Assembly: GCA_023362775.1 (NCBI GenBank)
Contig: JALMGJ010000002.1
Coordinates: forward strand, 108,307,981 to 108,371,980
From: Charina bottae
Taxonomy: Eukaryota; Chordata; Lepidosauria; Squamata; Charinaidae
Length of the DNA stretch: 64,000 nucleotides
Direction of reading: 5' to 3'
Positions within the stretch are counted from its first letter, which is position 1; each line of letters begins with the position of its first letter. This document shows, piece by piece, positions 1 to 11,066 of this stretch. Position numbers and translations under genes: made by a program. The notes below the pieces were generated by a model. It ran no database searches and was not told the DNA's origin. It worked only from the letters and a program-made list of their open reading frames with translations.

Positions 1-694
1 GAAGAGGCTGGAGAATACTTAGGACAAGGCTTGTGGAAATACCTCCCTGACAGGTGTGCCAGCTAATTAATAGTTGTCATTGCAACCTTCCTTCATGATC
101 TGTAAATTAATACCTAGTCCATTTTCTAAAACAAACACCCACTAGTACAGCTGAGCTGGGAATGAATTTGTAAAGTGCAAATGTTTAAATGGGATGGGAC
201 TCCTCGCTTCCTAAAACTTGTACACTATTCTTATAAAAACCAGCAAATCAATATGGGTGCATTGATAGTTTGTGAATTGCATCAGTCAGGAATTTGTTTC
301 ACCTTATGGAGCTACGTTGCTCCTCAGTGCAGGAAAATCCTCATGGATGTGCATTGTTCCACCTTGATGAAGAGCAGTCTTGATCAGCCACTGCAATGCC
401 CCAGGACCTCTTCCCAAGTGAAACAGCTGTTCTTCCTCGATGAACAGGGGAACTCTTTTGCTTTAGATCTGTGCTTCTACTAGCATTTTGTCAAACCAAA
501 ATATCCCTTTAAAGGTTCTGTCTCAGACAACCTACGTCACAAGATTGTTCTTGTAGTTGTAAAATTAGGTAGAGCCTGTCCAACTGTCAGAGAAAAGGCA
601 GAATATAATTGCAGTAAAAATCCTAATTTTTTACTTTGGCAATAGCATACTTTAGCTGCCATGAAGATACGCCAGTCTGATTTGAAAATGTAGT
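1..694. other. Unassigned AT-rich sequence
   Basis: I recognise nothing here. A 102-codon open frame at 175-483 has no family resemblance that I can see and is probably chance. Confidence 0.5.
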
Positions 695-1075
695 ATGGTA
701 TTCCTTGTAATAATTTTAAGTGGTATATATATTATATATTATATATTATATATTATATATTATATATTATATATTATATATTATATATTATATGTTATAT
801 TTGTATCACTCATTTTAATATTTATATTTTATATTTTTATAATTATGTACAACTGAGAGAACATTATTCATGATAATGTAAATGAATAAGACTGTTTTTA
901 AATTTGATAAGGGACTCATTTACATTGTGATCTAAATGCATTTTAATATTTAATTGGGACTTGTTAAGTTAGATTTAAAACTTTCAAATCAGAGGGTTTA
1001 TATTTTAAAGCTCAATGTGTTTACCATGTAGAATTCTAACTTGTACTGGTCAGCGACCATAAAAAATTGAACTTG
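695..1075 (+). repeat. 3' UTR fragment of the APE LINE family, with AT microsatellite
   Basis: The stretch 895-1066 lines up with the 3' UTR of the minus-strand LINE at 9847-16617. Both read TTTGAT(T)AAGG, then CTTGTACTGGTCAG near the end. An AT-rich microsatellite (about 720-795) sits where the other copy has a TA/CA microsatellite, so the repeat tract seems to belong to the 3' UTR. This copy is older and keeps no coding sequence. Confidence 0.7.
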
Positions 1076-1107
1076 AAGGTAGTAAAGCAACTTTATGCAA
1101 ATCAATA

Positions 1108-1584
1108 TTCAGGTTGTTGTTGTGTCATTGTTGTTCATTTACCTCTGACTCTTTGAAACCTGATGGACTTCATTTTATCAAGACAGTCTATCAATAACTG
1201 CTTTTTGAGTTAGGTGAGATCATATTTGTGTTGTCAACAATGGTATCTACCCATCTTATCTTCCATGGGCTTTTTTTCAATCATCTTCATTGCCCCCTGC
1301 CCCCAAGCATCAGGGTCTTCTCCAATTACTTTTGACTTTGTATTATATGTCCACAATATTTAAGTTTTAGCTTCATTATTAGTGCTTCCAATGATCAGTT
1401 TGATTTTACTTCACTTAGTACCAAATAATTATTTTTTTCTTCTTGTGGTCTAAGGAATTCTCAACAATTTTCTCAAGCACCACAATTCAAAGGCATCAAT
1501 TTTTCTTTGTTCAGCTTTTTTGATGCTCCAGCTTTCACAGCTATATGCTACAACTGGAAAAATCATGTCCATAATGTCTCTGTC

Positions 1585-1628
<44 letters not shown>

Positions 1629-1996
1629 CTGAGCAGCAGACCAGCTTTTACACTCTCTTCTTTCAACATCAACAAGATATTTTTAAAATTATTTCTCAGT
1701 TTCACCCATCAGAGTGGAACCGCTAGCATTTCTGAGGTTGTTGGTGTTTCTCCCAGCAATTTTAATTCCAGTTTTTATTTCTTCTAGTCCAGCCAGTCTG
1801 ATTTAGTGTTGTCCACTTGGAGATGTCCACCTGTATATTTGCCTTTCAGGGTGTGAAGAAATATTTTCTATAAATATTGGCAAAACTCCATTAGTCTGTC
1901 TCCTGCTTTGTTTCACACACCAAGACCAAATTTTCCCATTATTCCAGGTGCTATTTTACTTACAGCTTTAGCATCCCAGTCTGTTATATTTAATAT
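1108..1996 (-). pseudogene. BovB (RTE) LINE relic, 3' part
   Basis: Read on the minus strand, the left end matches the 3' end of the BovB copies at 49-52 kb (GACTCTT and the AAC-rich tail near 1110-1190). Further up are the ORF2 C-terminal region (about 1450-1570) and, near 1840-1990, an endonuclease segment of the type DWDAK...GKFGLG. Large internal deletions and many stops make it dead. The outer copia interrupts it, and a few more bases of the endonuclease region resume at 21565-21572. Confidence 0.8.
1585..1628. repeat. (ATG)n microsatellite
   Basis: About 14 ATG units inside the BovB relic. Confidence 0.95.
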
Positions 1997-2444
1997 TGTC
2001 AGAGTGCGTGGGTGAAGCGGCCTGATCCTTCTTCCTAGACACCAGTGATCCACGTAGTGTGCAGTAAATAGACACTCAAACAGAGATTATATAAAATATC
2101 CTATTTACTTTATATACATACGTATTACAGATCACTTCCACACGGGAAACAAATGATACAGCGATGAAGTTACAGCAAACGAGAAGAAACGAGAAGAAAG
2201 AATACCAGGATTCTTCTGCTTATATATACAAACTGACCAATCACACTATAGGTCACTCTCATCATTTGCCACACCCAACTAAACTGTAGCACCTGTAGTA
2301 TGAGTCACCCACTGACACATCATCCCTACAACAATGGCTGCTAATTGGGTGACTTGCAGAATAATTCCCCTCTCACCTAGATATCAAGCCTCTGCAGTAT
2401 AATTTATCTAACTGGAAATTCCTGGGTATATACAAACCCCAACA
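1997..2444 (-). repeat. 3' LTR of outer copia
   Basis: It is nearly identical to 21112-21559. On the element strand it starts TGTTGGGG and ends CTGACA. Confidence 0.95.
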
Positions 2445-2456
2445 CCCCTCCAATTT
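2445..2456 (-). other. Polypurine tract of outer copia
   Basis: On the minus strand a purine run TTGGAGGGG directly precedes the 3' LTR, the expected plus-strand primer site. Confidence 0.75.
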
Positions 2457-2466
2457 ACAATAGATA

Positions 2467-2762
2467 TTACATTTCACTTATACAGAATAGAAGACATACT
2501 GTACACATTTTGGATACACACATTCTATGTCTATCTATACTTAGAGGCTTTGTCATCACATCTGCTACATTACATTCAGATGGACAATATTGCAAATTAA
2601 TCAGAGACTCTTTTACAGCATTCCTAACATTGTGATACTTGATATCAACATGTTTGCTCCTTCCTCTGATTATATCACTCTTTGCAATCTGTATACATGC
2701 TTCACTGTCATCATACACACATATAGGCTCATCAATTGCTATATTAACATCCATTAACAATT
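2467..2762 (-). CDS. Outer copia RNase H C-terminal part
   Basis: This is the C-terminal piece of the copia RNase H domain, with the acidic/HV motif region (CVYDDSEACIQIAK, then SKHVDIKYH and DVMTKPL). The stop is about 22 bp before the LTR. It was cut from the rest of pol by the hAT-type insertion at 2771-5456. Counting the 8-bp TSD once, the frame joins the open frame ending at 5457. Confidence 0.9.
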
Positions 2763-2846
2763 GCCTATACCAAGGGTCGGCAAACTTTTTGAGCCGAGAG
2801 CCATTTTGGTATGCTCGTGCACATTTTTAAGTGCTCGAGAGCCAGG

Positions 2847-2995
2847 GGGCGGGGTTTGTGGGCGGGGGCCAATCGCGTGGAAGGGGGCGGGGTTTGCGGG
2901 CGGGAGCCAATCGCGTGGAAGGGGGAGGGGTTTGCGGGCGGGAGCCAATCGCGTGGAAGGGGGCGGGGTTTGCGGGCGGGGGCCAATCGCGCACA
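2847..2995 (+). promoter_or_regulatory. 38-bp GC-box/CCAAT tandem array
   Basis: Four units each hold a GC-box-like GGGGCGGGG or close variant and a CCAAT core (at 2869, 2907, 2945, 2983, exactly 38 bp apart). These match the generic binding cores of Sp1 and NF-Y. Whether they drive transcription is inference. The same array with the same spacing lies in the second copy at 36190-36350. Confidence 0.65.
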
Positions 2996-3719
2996 CTTAG
3001 GGCCTGCTGCCGCCATGCCCGCTGCAGTGCCCGCCGCCGCCATGCCCGCTGCCACGACTGCGCAGGCGGAGCTGCCTGCCTGGCATTCGGGCGCTCTGGC
3101 TGGGGTGCAGCGGGACGGGAGCATCGCCGGCGGCCCGCGAGGACCGGCCAGGGAAGGCACGCGGGCGGAGCTGCCGTCCCGCTGCACCCCAGCCGGAGCG
3201 CCCGAGTGCCAGGCAGGCAGCTCCGCCCGCGTGCCTTCCCTGGCCGGTCCTCGCGGGCCGCCGGCGATGCTCCCGTCGCGCTGCACCCCAGCCGGAGCGG
3301 CCCGAGTGCCAGGCAGGCAGCTCCGCCCGCGCGCCTTCCCTGGCCGGTCAAGATCCTTTCCCCGCCCCCAGCAGAACCAAATATGTTAAAAAGTGGGTAG
3401 GTAAAGCACGCTCGCGTAAACATCCTGGTTCCTTCATGATCAGTTGAGCAGCAGCCACGCGTCTTCGACAAATTGCTCTGGAAGGGGGCGGGGGAGGTTT
3501 GGAAGAAGAAGGGAAAGAGAGGCTCGACTGCTCCAGTCGCTTCTCTTCCGGAGCCTCTCACGCCCCCAGTCCAGGCAAAGTAAAGCTGGTGGGGAATCCA
3601 GCGCGGGAGCGGGGTTTGTGGGGGGGAGCCAATTGCGCACACTTAGGGCTGTGGGGTGGAAATGTGCTGCTTTTGCACGGAGAAAAAGAGTAAGCAGAGC
3701 AGCAAGGAAGAGGTTAAGG

Positions 3720-5213
3720 CAGGGCTTTCCAAACTTTTGCCGTTGGCGACACACCAACGGCCAGCCCACAAAAACCTGGAAGCACCGGCGGTTGTGGCTG
3801 CGGCGGCAATGGCTGCCCCTTCAAAAGGGCAGGCTCCGGGGACCCCGAAAATGCCGTCGGTTCTGGCAGGGAGGCAAAAGCCTCTCTTCCCTTCCCCGCA
3901 CGCACACGCTGCCCTGGAGTGGGGTGGAAGTTTTCCCCGCAGAACAGCTGAGCGCTGCTTGCGCGCAGCCTCCCTGCCTAAACTGAGGTGCTGCCCCTTC
4001 AAAAGGGCAGGCTCCGGGGACCCCGAAAATGCCCTCGGTTCTGGCAGGGAGGCAAAAGCCTCTCTTCCCTTCCCCGCACGCACACGCTGCCCTGGAGTGG
4101 GGTGGAAGTTTTCCCCACAGAACAGCTGAGCGCTGCTTGCACGCAGCCTCCCTGCCTAAACTGAGGTGCTGCCCCTTCAAAAAGGCAGGCTCCGGGGACC
4201 CCGAAAATGCCCTCAGTTCTGGCAGGGAGGCAAAAGCCTCTCTTCCCTTCCCCGCACGCACACTCTGCCCTGGAGTGGGGTGGAAGTTTTCCCCGCAGAA
4301 CAGCTGAGCGCTGCTTGCACGCAGCCTCCCTGCCTAAACTGAGGTGCTGCCCTTTCAAAAGGGCAGGCTCCGGGGACCCCGAAAATGCCCTCGGTTCTGG
4401 CAGGGAGGCAAAAGCCTCTCTTCCCTTCCCCGCATGCACACGCTGCCCTGGAGTGGGGTGGAAGTTCTCCCCGCAGAACAGCTGGTGCAGCTTGCGCGCA
4501 GCCTCCCTGCCTAAACTGAGGGCATTTTCGGGGTCCCCGGAGCCTGCCCTTTTGAAGGGGCAGCACCTCGGTTTAGGCAGGGAGGCTGCGCGCAAGCAGC
4601 GCTCAGCTGTTCTGCGGGGAAAACTTCCACCCCACTCCACGGCAGCGTGTGCGTGCGGGGAGGGGAAGAGAGGCTTTTGCCTCCCTGCCAGAACCGAGGG
4701 CATTTTCGGGGTCCCCGGAGCCTGCCCTTTTGAAGGGGCAGCACCTCAGTTTAGGCAGGGAGGCTGCGCGCAAGCAGCGCTCAGCTGTTCTGCGGGGAAA
4801 ACTTCCACCCCACTCCAGGGCAGCGTGTGCGGGGAGGGGAAGGGAGGTTTTTGCCTCCCTGCCAGAACCGAGGGCATTTTCGGGGTCCCCGGAGCCTGCC
4901 CTTTCAAAGGGGCAGTGGCAGCAGCAGCAGCAGTGCTGCCCCTTCGAAAGGGCAGACTCCGGGGACCCCGAAAATGCCCTCGGGTCCGGCAGGGAGGCAA
5001 AAATCGCGCGTGCAGGCTGCTGGGCTTCCCGACGCACAGCTGATTGGCGCGGAGAATTTCCACTCCTGGTGGCCTGGCAGCGCGCGCGCACGCGATTTTC
5101 ACCTCCCTGCCAGAACCGAGGGCATTTTCATCAGCGCTTCCGGCTTGTCACGCGACACACTTGGGGGCCCCGGCGACACAGTATTGTGTTGACACACAGT
5201 TTGGAAAGCCCTG
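3720..5213. mobile_element. Non-autonomous hAT-type DNA transposon nested in copy 1 (family 2)
   Basis: The terminal inverted repeats are CAGGGCTTTCCAAAC and GTTTGGAAAGCCCTG (one mismatch). The 8-bp TSD GGTTAAGG is at 3712-3719 and 5214-5221. The interior is GC-rich and built of 178-bp units, first direct and then inverted. It has no transposase. Relatives are 25443-25693, 35489-35758, 41028-41469 and 49077-49248. Confidence 0.93.
3812..4985. repeat. 178-bp repeats, four direct then about three inverted
   Basis: Units start at 3812, 3990, 4168 and 4346 with a period of exactly 178 bp. From about 4519 the same sequence runs in the opposite orientation to about 4985, slightly shorter in places. 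The block can form a very long hairpin and gives mirror-image open frames on both strands that should not be read as genes. Confidence 0.9.
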
Positions 5214-5456
5214 GGTTAAGGCGATGGGCAAGTGCCCGTCGTCAAGATGGCTGCCGGAGACGGAGGCTTCCAAACTCTCGCGAGACTGTGTGAAGCCCGT
5301 CCCCAGAGGAAAAAGAGAGGCTGGGCCTAGTATGCCCACAGCCACGCACACCATGCCCGCTGCCGCGCCTGCCCCGCCACGCCTGCCTGCGGAAGAGCCA
5401 CACTCAAGGGGCCAAAGAGCCGCATTTGGCTCGCGAGCCGCCATTTCCGACCCTTG

Positions 5457-8037
5457 GCCTATACCATATTAACTCTGAACATAGGTCAGATAATGCAGCG
5501 TACTCTGCCTCTGCAGTACATACTGTGACTGAGTTCTGTTTCCGAGACTTCCACCCCACCAAGGTGTTACCAAACATAATTATCAATCCTGTCATTGATT
5601 TCCTATCATGTACATCATTACCCCAATCACTATCTACATAGCATTTTAATTCCAATGGCTTACAAGGTTTTATCAATAAACATTTATTAATAGTCCCTTT
5701 AAGATACCTAAACGCTCGTTTAATACCTTTCCAATACCTCTGGGTAGGTTGTGTAACATATCTACTCAGTACCTTTACCGCATTCCCGATAACGGGATGC
5801 GACCATTGTACTAAATACAATAAACTTCCAATTATTGACTGATAGTATTCTTGATCACATGATGTTTGGTCATCGTCTCCAGCCTCTGTCTTAACAAAAT
5901 CAGTTGTCATCGGGTTAGGAACCTCCTTGCAATGTTCCATATTGTTCTCTCTTAGCAGTTCAATTTTCTTCCGCTGCTCTAGAATGTAAGCCCCATCAAC
6001 CTTCTGAATACCTACGCCTAGGTAATTAATAATCTCTCCCAGATCTTTAACATCAAATTGTTGCTTCAGTTTTTCAGTAAATTCAATTACCCTGCTTTGA
6101 TCTTTAGCTATAAGACACAAATCGTCTACAAAAATCAAAAGCAACACTTGTTCATCATTATCACATTGCTTTACATACAGACATGGGTCAGCTTTGCTAC
6201 ACTTGAACCCCATTCTTTGCAATTCTTCATCTAATCTTATATTCCAGCAATGTGCCGATTGCTTGAGTCCATACAACGCTTTCTGCAACTTGTACACTCT
6301 TCCTGCAACATTAGACTCATATCCTGGAGCCTCAGCCATATATATTTCTTCCCTCAAATCAGCATGCAGATATGCTGTGGTGATATCATAATGGTTCACT
6401 ACACAATTCCCAGTTGCTGCCATTGCTAAGGCAAACCTGAATGTCTCCCCTCTTAGCGTTGGTGCAAAAACCTCATCATAAGTCTGATTCTTAACCTGGG
6501 AAAACCGTTGTGCTACAAGCCTAGCCTTATACTGAATATCACCATTGACTAAGGTCTTCTTCTTATAAACCCACCTACAACCTACTGCCCTATGCCCTTC
6601 AGGCAGCCTGGTAGATTTAAAAACCTTATGGGAATTAATGGCATTCATTTCCACATCCTTAGCAGCTTTCCATTTCTTCTGCTCTTGTGGTGGCAACTCC
6701 AATACCTCTTTATAACTACGAGGTTCATAATTAATAAAACACACTTTAACATCACCTGGTGTGTAACGTTGAGGTGGTATGCCCTTGTTAACTCTTTCAG
6801 ATCTGCGCAATACAGTAGCATCCTGCATCATTGGCACACTAGGGGTTACTTCCTCTTCCTTCTTAATCACATCAGTAGACTCTCGCCGCTCTGCTAGCTT
6901 GAACTGTCTCTGACTAGGAAGAAAAACCTCACTCCCTCCGTGCAACCTAAGCCAATTGCTATGCTCACTAAAACTGGCTGATCTGGAAATAACAACTTTT
7001 CTGCCATCAGTGAACCTATATCCCTTGGTTCCTGGCTCATACCCCACAAACATCATCTGTGCTTTTGCCTGCCCTTTCCTACGTACCGCCTTATGCACGT
7101 GAACATAGGCAGTGCACCCAAACACCTTCAAATGAGCTAATGATGGCTTCTTGCCATATAAAATATAATATGGAGTTTGATTTACAGACACACTCCACAA
7201 CCTGTTAATTAAATAATTAGCAGTCAATATAGCCTCTCCCCAGTATCCTCTAGATAGCCCTGAGTCAGCTAAAAGTGAATCCTTTACTGTCTGTAATGCC
7301 AAATTCCTGCATTCCGCCACGCCATTCTCAGCTGAACTATGCAGATTGGTTCTCCTATGCGCAATGCCCCTCCTACTGAGCCATTGCTGAAAACTGCCAC
7401 TCATAAACTCAGTTCCCCGGTCAGTTTGCAAACTACACACCTTTGTGCTATATCTCCGTTCCACAAACTGCATCCAATTTCTGAACTTATCAAATGTTTG
7501 GCTTTTAGCTTTCAATAGGTAACAGAAGCCAAATCTGGTGAAATCATCCACAATAACTAAAACATATTTAGTACCACCTATTGTGGCTGGTAATTGGCCA
7601 ATTAGGTCAGTGTCAACTAATTCAAAACATGTATGTGACTTTCTATCACTAAATTTGCTTACAGGATACACCTTAGACATAGCAACCTTACATGCCATGC
7701 AATCCAGATAAGCTTGGCACGGTTTCAAATCCATTCCAGAACTTCCTTCAGACATCTTTTCAATCACTTTGAAACTTGGATGCCCCAACCATCTATGCCA
7801 CAGATGTTCACATGAATCATGTGTTGGTTTGTTAATCATGGCTACATCATGGTCTCTGCGTGTCATCATTACATATAAATGGTTCTGTAAGACACCCTTA
7901 CCACAGACACGATTATCCTTCAAAACAATGCATTCTCCCTTACCAAACTTTACATCATATCCCTGTTTATCTAACTGAGAAACACTTATGATGTTATATT
8001 CTAAGTCTGGTACACATAGCATTGATAATTCAGTGTT
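5457..8037 (-). CDS. Outer copia pol: integrase, reverse transcriptase, RNase H start
   Basis: An uninterrupted frame. It begins in the protease-integrase linker (CVPDLEYNIISVSQL). The integrase zinc region follows (HRWLGH ... CMACK), then the core catalytic D-D-E set (VDTDLIG, QTDRGTEF, SSAENGVAE) and the integrase C-terminal region. The RT has the DITTAYLHAD segment and the FVDD catalytic box at 6121-6132. The RNase H N-terminal half (YVDSDWGND) ends at the hAT-type insertion. No stop or frameshift is seen. Upstream, the frame joins 19911-20860 once the inner copia is removed. Confidence 0.93.
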
Positions 8038-8042
8038 TAAAC

Positions 8043-8534
8043 TTTTGTTGTTTTATAAAATTTGTAATCAGAGTTATGGAAAATATTGAGAGATAAGCAA
8101 ACTGAAAGCTTGCAGTAAAAAGTTGCTTTTTATTTTAAAACAAAGAACAGATGAGCCTTGCATCTTCTTCAGCCGAAGAAGGCATGGTTGATTAACATAA
8201 TCTATTTACATTGAGATAGCAGAGCAGAGTAGAGAGAGAACAAAAGCAGAGATAACACTTTTAAAGCTTTTTACAATTGCATCTTGGCCATACCTGAGTG
8301 GACAGGATCTGGCATGTGACCAAACACCTAGGCAACAGATTCCCAATATGGGCAAAGCTTAAACAGGTAATTCTGATTGGTCAGAACTATCAGACTAGCT
8401 GGCTCCAAAGTAAATTAACATTCCTGAGGAAGGTAGCCAACACGTGTTCCCCAAGAGCCCAAAAAGAAATGTCAAGGCTTGGCTTTTTAAAAACTCAGCC
8501 CCATATTCTACAGACATAAAAAATATATGCAACA
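8043..8534 (-). repeat. 3' LTR of inner copia
   Basis: It pairs with 19418-19909 at equal length. On the element strand it starts TGTTGCATAT. Confidence 0.93.
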
Positions 8535-8548
8535 CTCCCCTTTTTTTT
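8535..8548 (-). other. Polypurine tract of inner copia
   Basis: The minus strand reads AAAAAAAAGGGGAG directly before the 3' LTR. Confidence 0.85.
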
Positions 8549-8552
8549 ATGA

Positions 8553-9566
8553 CTAGAAAGAATATGGAAGCAAACCCAGTTTGGTAATTAACTCATTGTG
8601 CCTAATGGCAACTAGAGGCTTGGTGAAAATATCAGCCAACATTAATTTAGTATCACAATATTTCAAAATAACCTTTTTCTTGGCTAGAAAATCTTTAACA
8701 AGATGAAAACGCACATCAAAGTGCTTAGTGCGGTTTCTGGTTCCTTCAGATAAAGCCAAATAAAGACAGGCTTGGTTGTCTTCATGAATTGTTACAGGCT
8801 GGCTTAAAATAACTCCAATGTCTTGCAATAATTGTGTAAACCAAATTACCTCATTGCACAGTTGTGCTAAAGCATAAAATTCAGCTTCAGCTGTGCTAAT
8901 GGCTACTACTGTTTGTTTTCTGGAGAACCATGCAATAGTGGAATTTGCAAACTGAATTACACTTCCAGAAGTAGACTTCCTATCACTGAGATCTCCAGCC
9001 CAATCTGAATCACACCAGCATTCTAACTTTTCCTCTGTGTCTGTAGCAGACAATCTTAAGCAAAAATCTTTGGTGCCTTGTAAATAACGAAAAAGCCTTT
9101 TTAACCCATGCTTTGCAGCAGATGTGGGATTTTCCACAAACCTGCTCAAAATGGACACACTGTTAGAAATGTCCGGACAGCTATTGTTTGCAATGTAAAG
9201 AAGACTACCAATGGCTGACCTGAAACTATCTCCTTCAGATAACTCACCATCCCCCTTCTCCCCCTCCTCTTTTAGAAACTCGGGAAGCATGGGGGAGGAG
9301 ACAGACTTACAGTCTTGCATTTTAAAATCCTCCAGCAGTTTCTTAATTTTACTACTCTGACTTATGAGAAAACTGCCATCTTTTTCCCTCTGAATTTCTA
9401 ATCCTAAGTAATTGTTAACTGCTCCAAGACATTTCAATGTGAAATTGTTTTTCATACAAACCTCAAAATCACGCTTTTGTTCATCAGATGATGTGAGCAG
9501 CAACAAATCATCAACATACAAGCACAAGTACATTACACCTTGCTTATCATTTTTACATACACACAT
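8553..9566 (-). CDS. Inner copia RT C-terminal part and RNase H
   Basis: It holds the RT catalytic YVDD at 9508-9519, the RT thumb, and a full RNase H with DSDWAGD, STAEAEFYAL, HEDNQACL and a C-terminal ADIFTKPL. The stop lies just before the polypurine tract. The N-terminal part of RT is in the neighbouring frame (9533-9846), with a single frameshift in the overlap near 9535-9566. Confidence 0.9.
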   Translation of the reverse strand: MCVCKNDKQGVMYLCLYVDDLLLLTSSDEQKRDFEVCMKNNFTLKCLGAVNNYLGLEIQREKDGSFLISQSSKIKKLLEDFKMQDCKSVSSPMLPEFLKEEGEKGDGELSEGDSFRSAIGSLLYIANNSCPDISNSVSILSRFVENPTSAAKHGLKRLFRYLQGTKDFCLRLSATDTEEKLECWCDSDWAGDLSDRKSTSGSVIQFANSTIAWFSRKQTVVAISTAEAEFYALAQLCNEVIWFTQLLQDIGVILSQPVTIHEDNQACLYLALSEGTRNRTKHFDVRFHLVKDFLAKKKVILKYCDTKLMLADIFTKPLVAIRHNELITKLGLLPYSF

Positions 9567-9846
9567 GGATCAGCAATTCCCTTCTGAAACCCAAATTTTT
9601 GCAAAATATTATCTAATTTAATATTCCAACAACGCGCTGCCTGCTTCAATCCATAGATGGATTTTTGCAATTCACACACAAGATGTTTTTCTTTTTCATA
9701 ACCAGGAGGTTGTTGCATCAACAATTTTTCCTCCAAATCACCATACAGAAAAGCAGTTTGAATATCATAGTGATAGACAGACAATTTCTTCATGGCACCA
9801 ACCTTTAAAAGCAACCTGATAGATTCAGCTTTTGTCACTGGAGCAA
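9533..9846 (-). CDS. Inner copia RT, middle part
   Basis: Encodes the RT fingers/palm segment (YHYDIQTAFLYGDLEE, then YGLKQAARCWN). It is cut on the upstream side by the LINE insertion, whose 13-bp duplication GTCACTGGAGCAA is at 9834-9846 and 16618-16630. It is out of frame with 8553-9566. Confidence 0.88.
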
Positions 9847-10122
9847 TTATTATTAAAAAAATTATTTCTACGGTCACTGACCAGTACAAGATTCTACAAG
9901 GTATACTCATTGAACCTTACAATATGCACCATCTGATTTAAAATAGTTTTAAAATTATAAGTTAAATTACATTTTTCCAATTAAAAATTAAAATACATTC
10001 AGACCACAATTTGGATGAGCCCCTTAATCAAATTTAAATATGCTCTTAATATTAGTCATAACTAATATTCTATCAGATGTAAATGCTTATAAAAAGTAAA
10101 ATATCATATATAAAATATGGTA

Positions 10123-10215
<93 letters not shown>

Positions 10216-10219
10216 CATA
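10123..10219. repeat. (TA)n (CATA)n (CA)n microsatellite
   Basis: A compound dinucleotide/tetranucleotide run in the 3' UTR of the LINE. The older copy at 695-1075 has an AT run in the same place. Confidence 0.95.
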
Positions 10220-10255
10220 CCTTTTAAAATAATTAAAATCATAACAAGGAGTACA

Positions 10256-11054
10256 TTAATACATTTTTCCTATCATAGTCTGGCGTATCTTTATAGCAGC
10301 TGCACAGAATTTGGCTACTTGCGCCGTAACAATTGGATCTTCATCTATAAGTAACATTTGCATATACTCTATATCTTGCCTCCTAGGATATTTCTTGGTC
10401 AAGGGTAATATTAATTTACTCCTAAGCTCTTTATAAAAAGGACAACGGAGGAGCACATGGTCTGTAGTTTCTATCTCTCCATTATTACAACAGCAACACC
10501 TTGCAGCTTTTGGGATTTTTTTTATATCTACCATCCAAGACTGTGGAAGGGAGTGCATGGCTACGAGCTAGGGCAAAGGCTTTCCGATGGCTAGGGATTT
10601 CGAGTTCAGTAAGGTAGTTAGCAGAATTTACAATATATTTATTATACTCTGATGATAAGAATTGAGGGGCCTTCTCTAAGGCCGTTTGTCTCTCTATGTC
10701 CTTTATCCTTTGCTTCAAGGCCAATTTTGCCTGTTCATAATCCATCCTGAGAATTGAATCTGTAGAAAATCCTAGCTTGACGAGACTAGATTCAATATCC
10801 TTTAACCAAGAGGATTGGAAGTAATCTTGGAAAATGAGTGGTGCTAAACCTTGAGGATAATGCTTGAGTTTTAGCCAAAGATTCAGGGAAGCTAGGCGCA
10901 CTCTTGCCTCAACTTTTATCATGCCCGCTTCCAATCGAAGGTAAGCGTTTGGAACACAATTGGGCATTTGAAATACTGCTCTAATAAATTTTGATTGCAC
11001 TCTTTCCAGGGATGTAATACTTGAACTTAGAGCACCAACACAGGACACATAAGG
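10256..11054 (-). pseudogene. LINE ORF2 C-terminal region
   Basis: Two overlapping frames (10485-11048, 10256-10558) encode the region after RT. It has a helix-rich segment (LERVQSKFIRAVFQMPN) and a Cys/His cluster (CNNGEIETTDHVLLRCPFY) typical of the C-terminus of Jockey- and R1-like ORF2 proteins. A frameshift lies in a T-run near 10510-10530. The upstream end abuts the Penelope fold-back at 11055. Confidence 0.8.
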
Positions 11055-11066
11055 GAGCTGGGCTAA

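Larger units (their letters stand above)
2771..5456. mobile_element. Non-autonomous hAT-type DNA transposon, copy 1 (family 1)
   Basis: The ends are imperfect terminal inverted repeats: left CAAGGGTCGGCAAACTTTTT, right CCATTTCCGACCCTTG. The 8-bp TSD GCCTATAC lies at 2763-2770 and 5457-5464. No transposase frame is visible, and the long GC-rich open frames on both strands are composition artefacts. Near the left end is a 38-bp GC-box/CCAAT array. 3000-3350 folds back on itself, and a second hAT-type element sits at 3720-5213. Without the nested element it is about 1.18 kb. The other copy is 36115-37854. Confidence 0.92.

Noticed and set aside
175..483. 102-codon open frame near the left edge
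   Set aside because: No recognisable domain, no splice or promoter context, and a length expected by chance.
2754..5472. Many long overlapping open frames on both strands
   Set aside because: They come from GC-rich tandem and inverted repeats in non-autonomous hAT-type elements. They mirror each other between strands and resemble no protein family.
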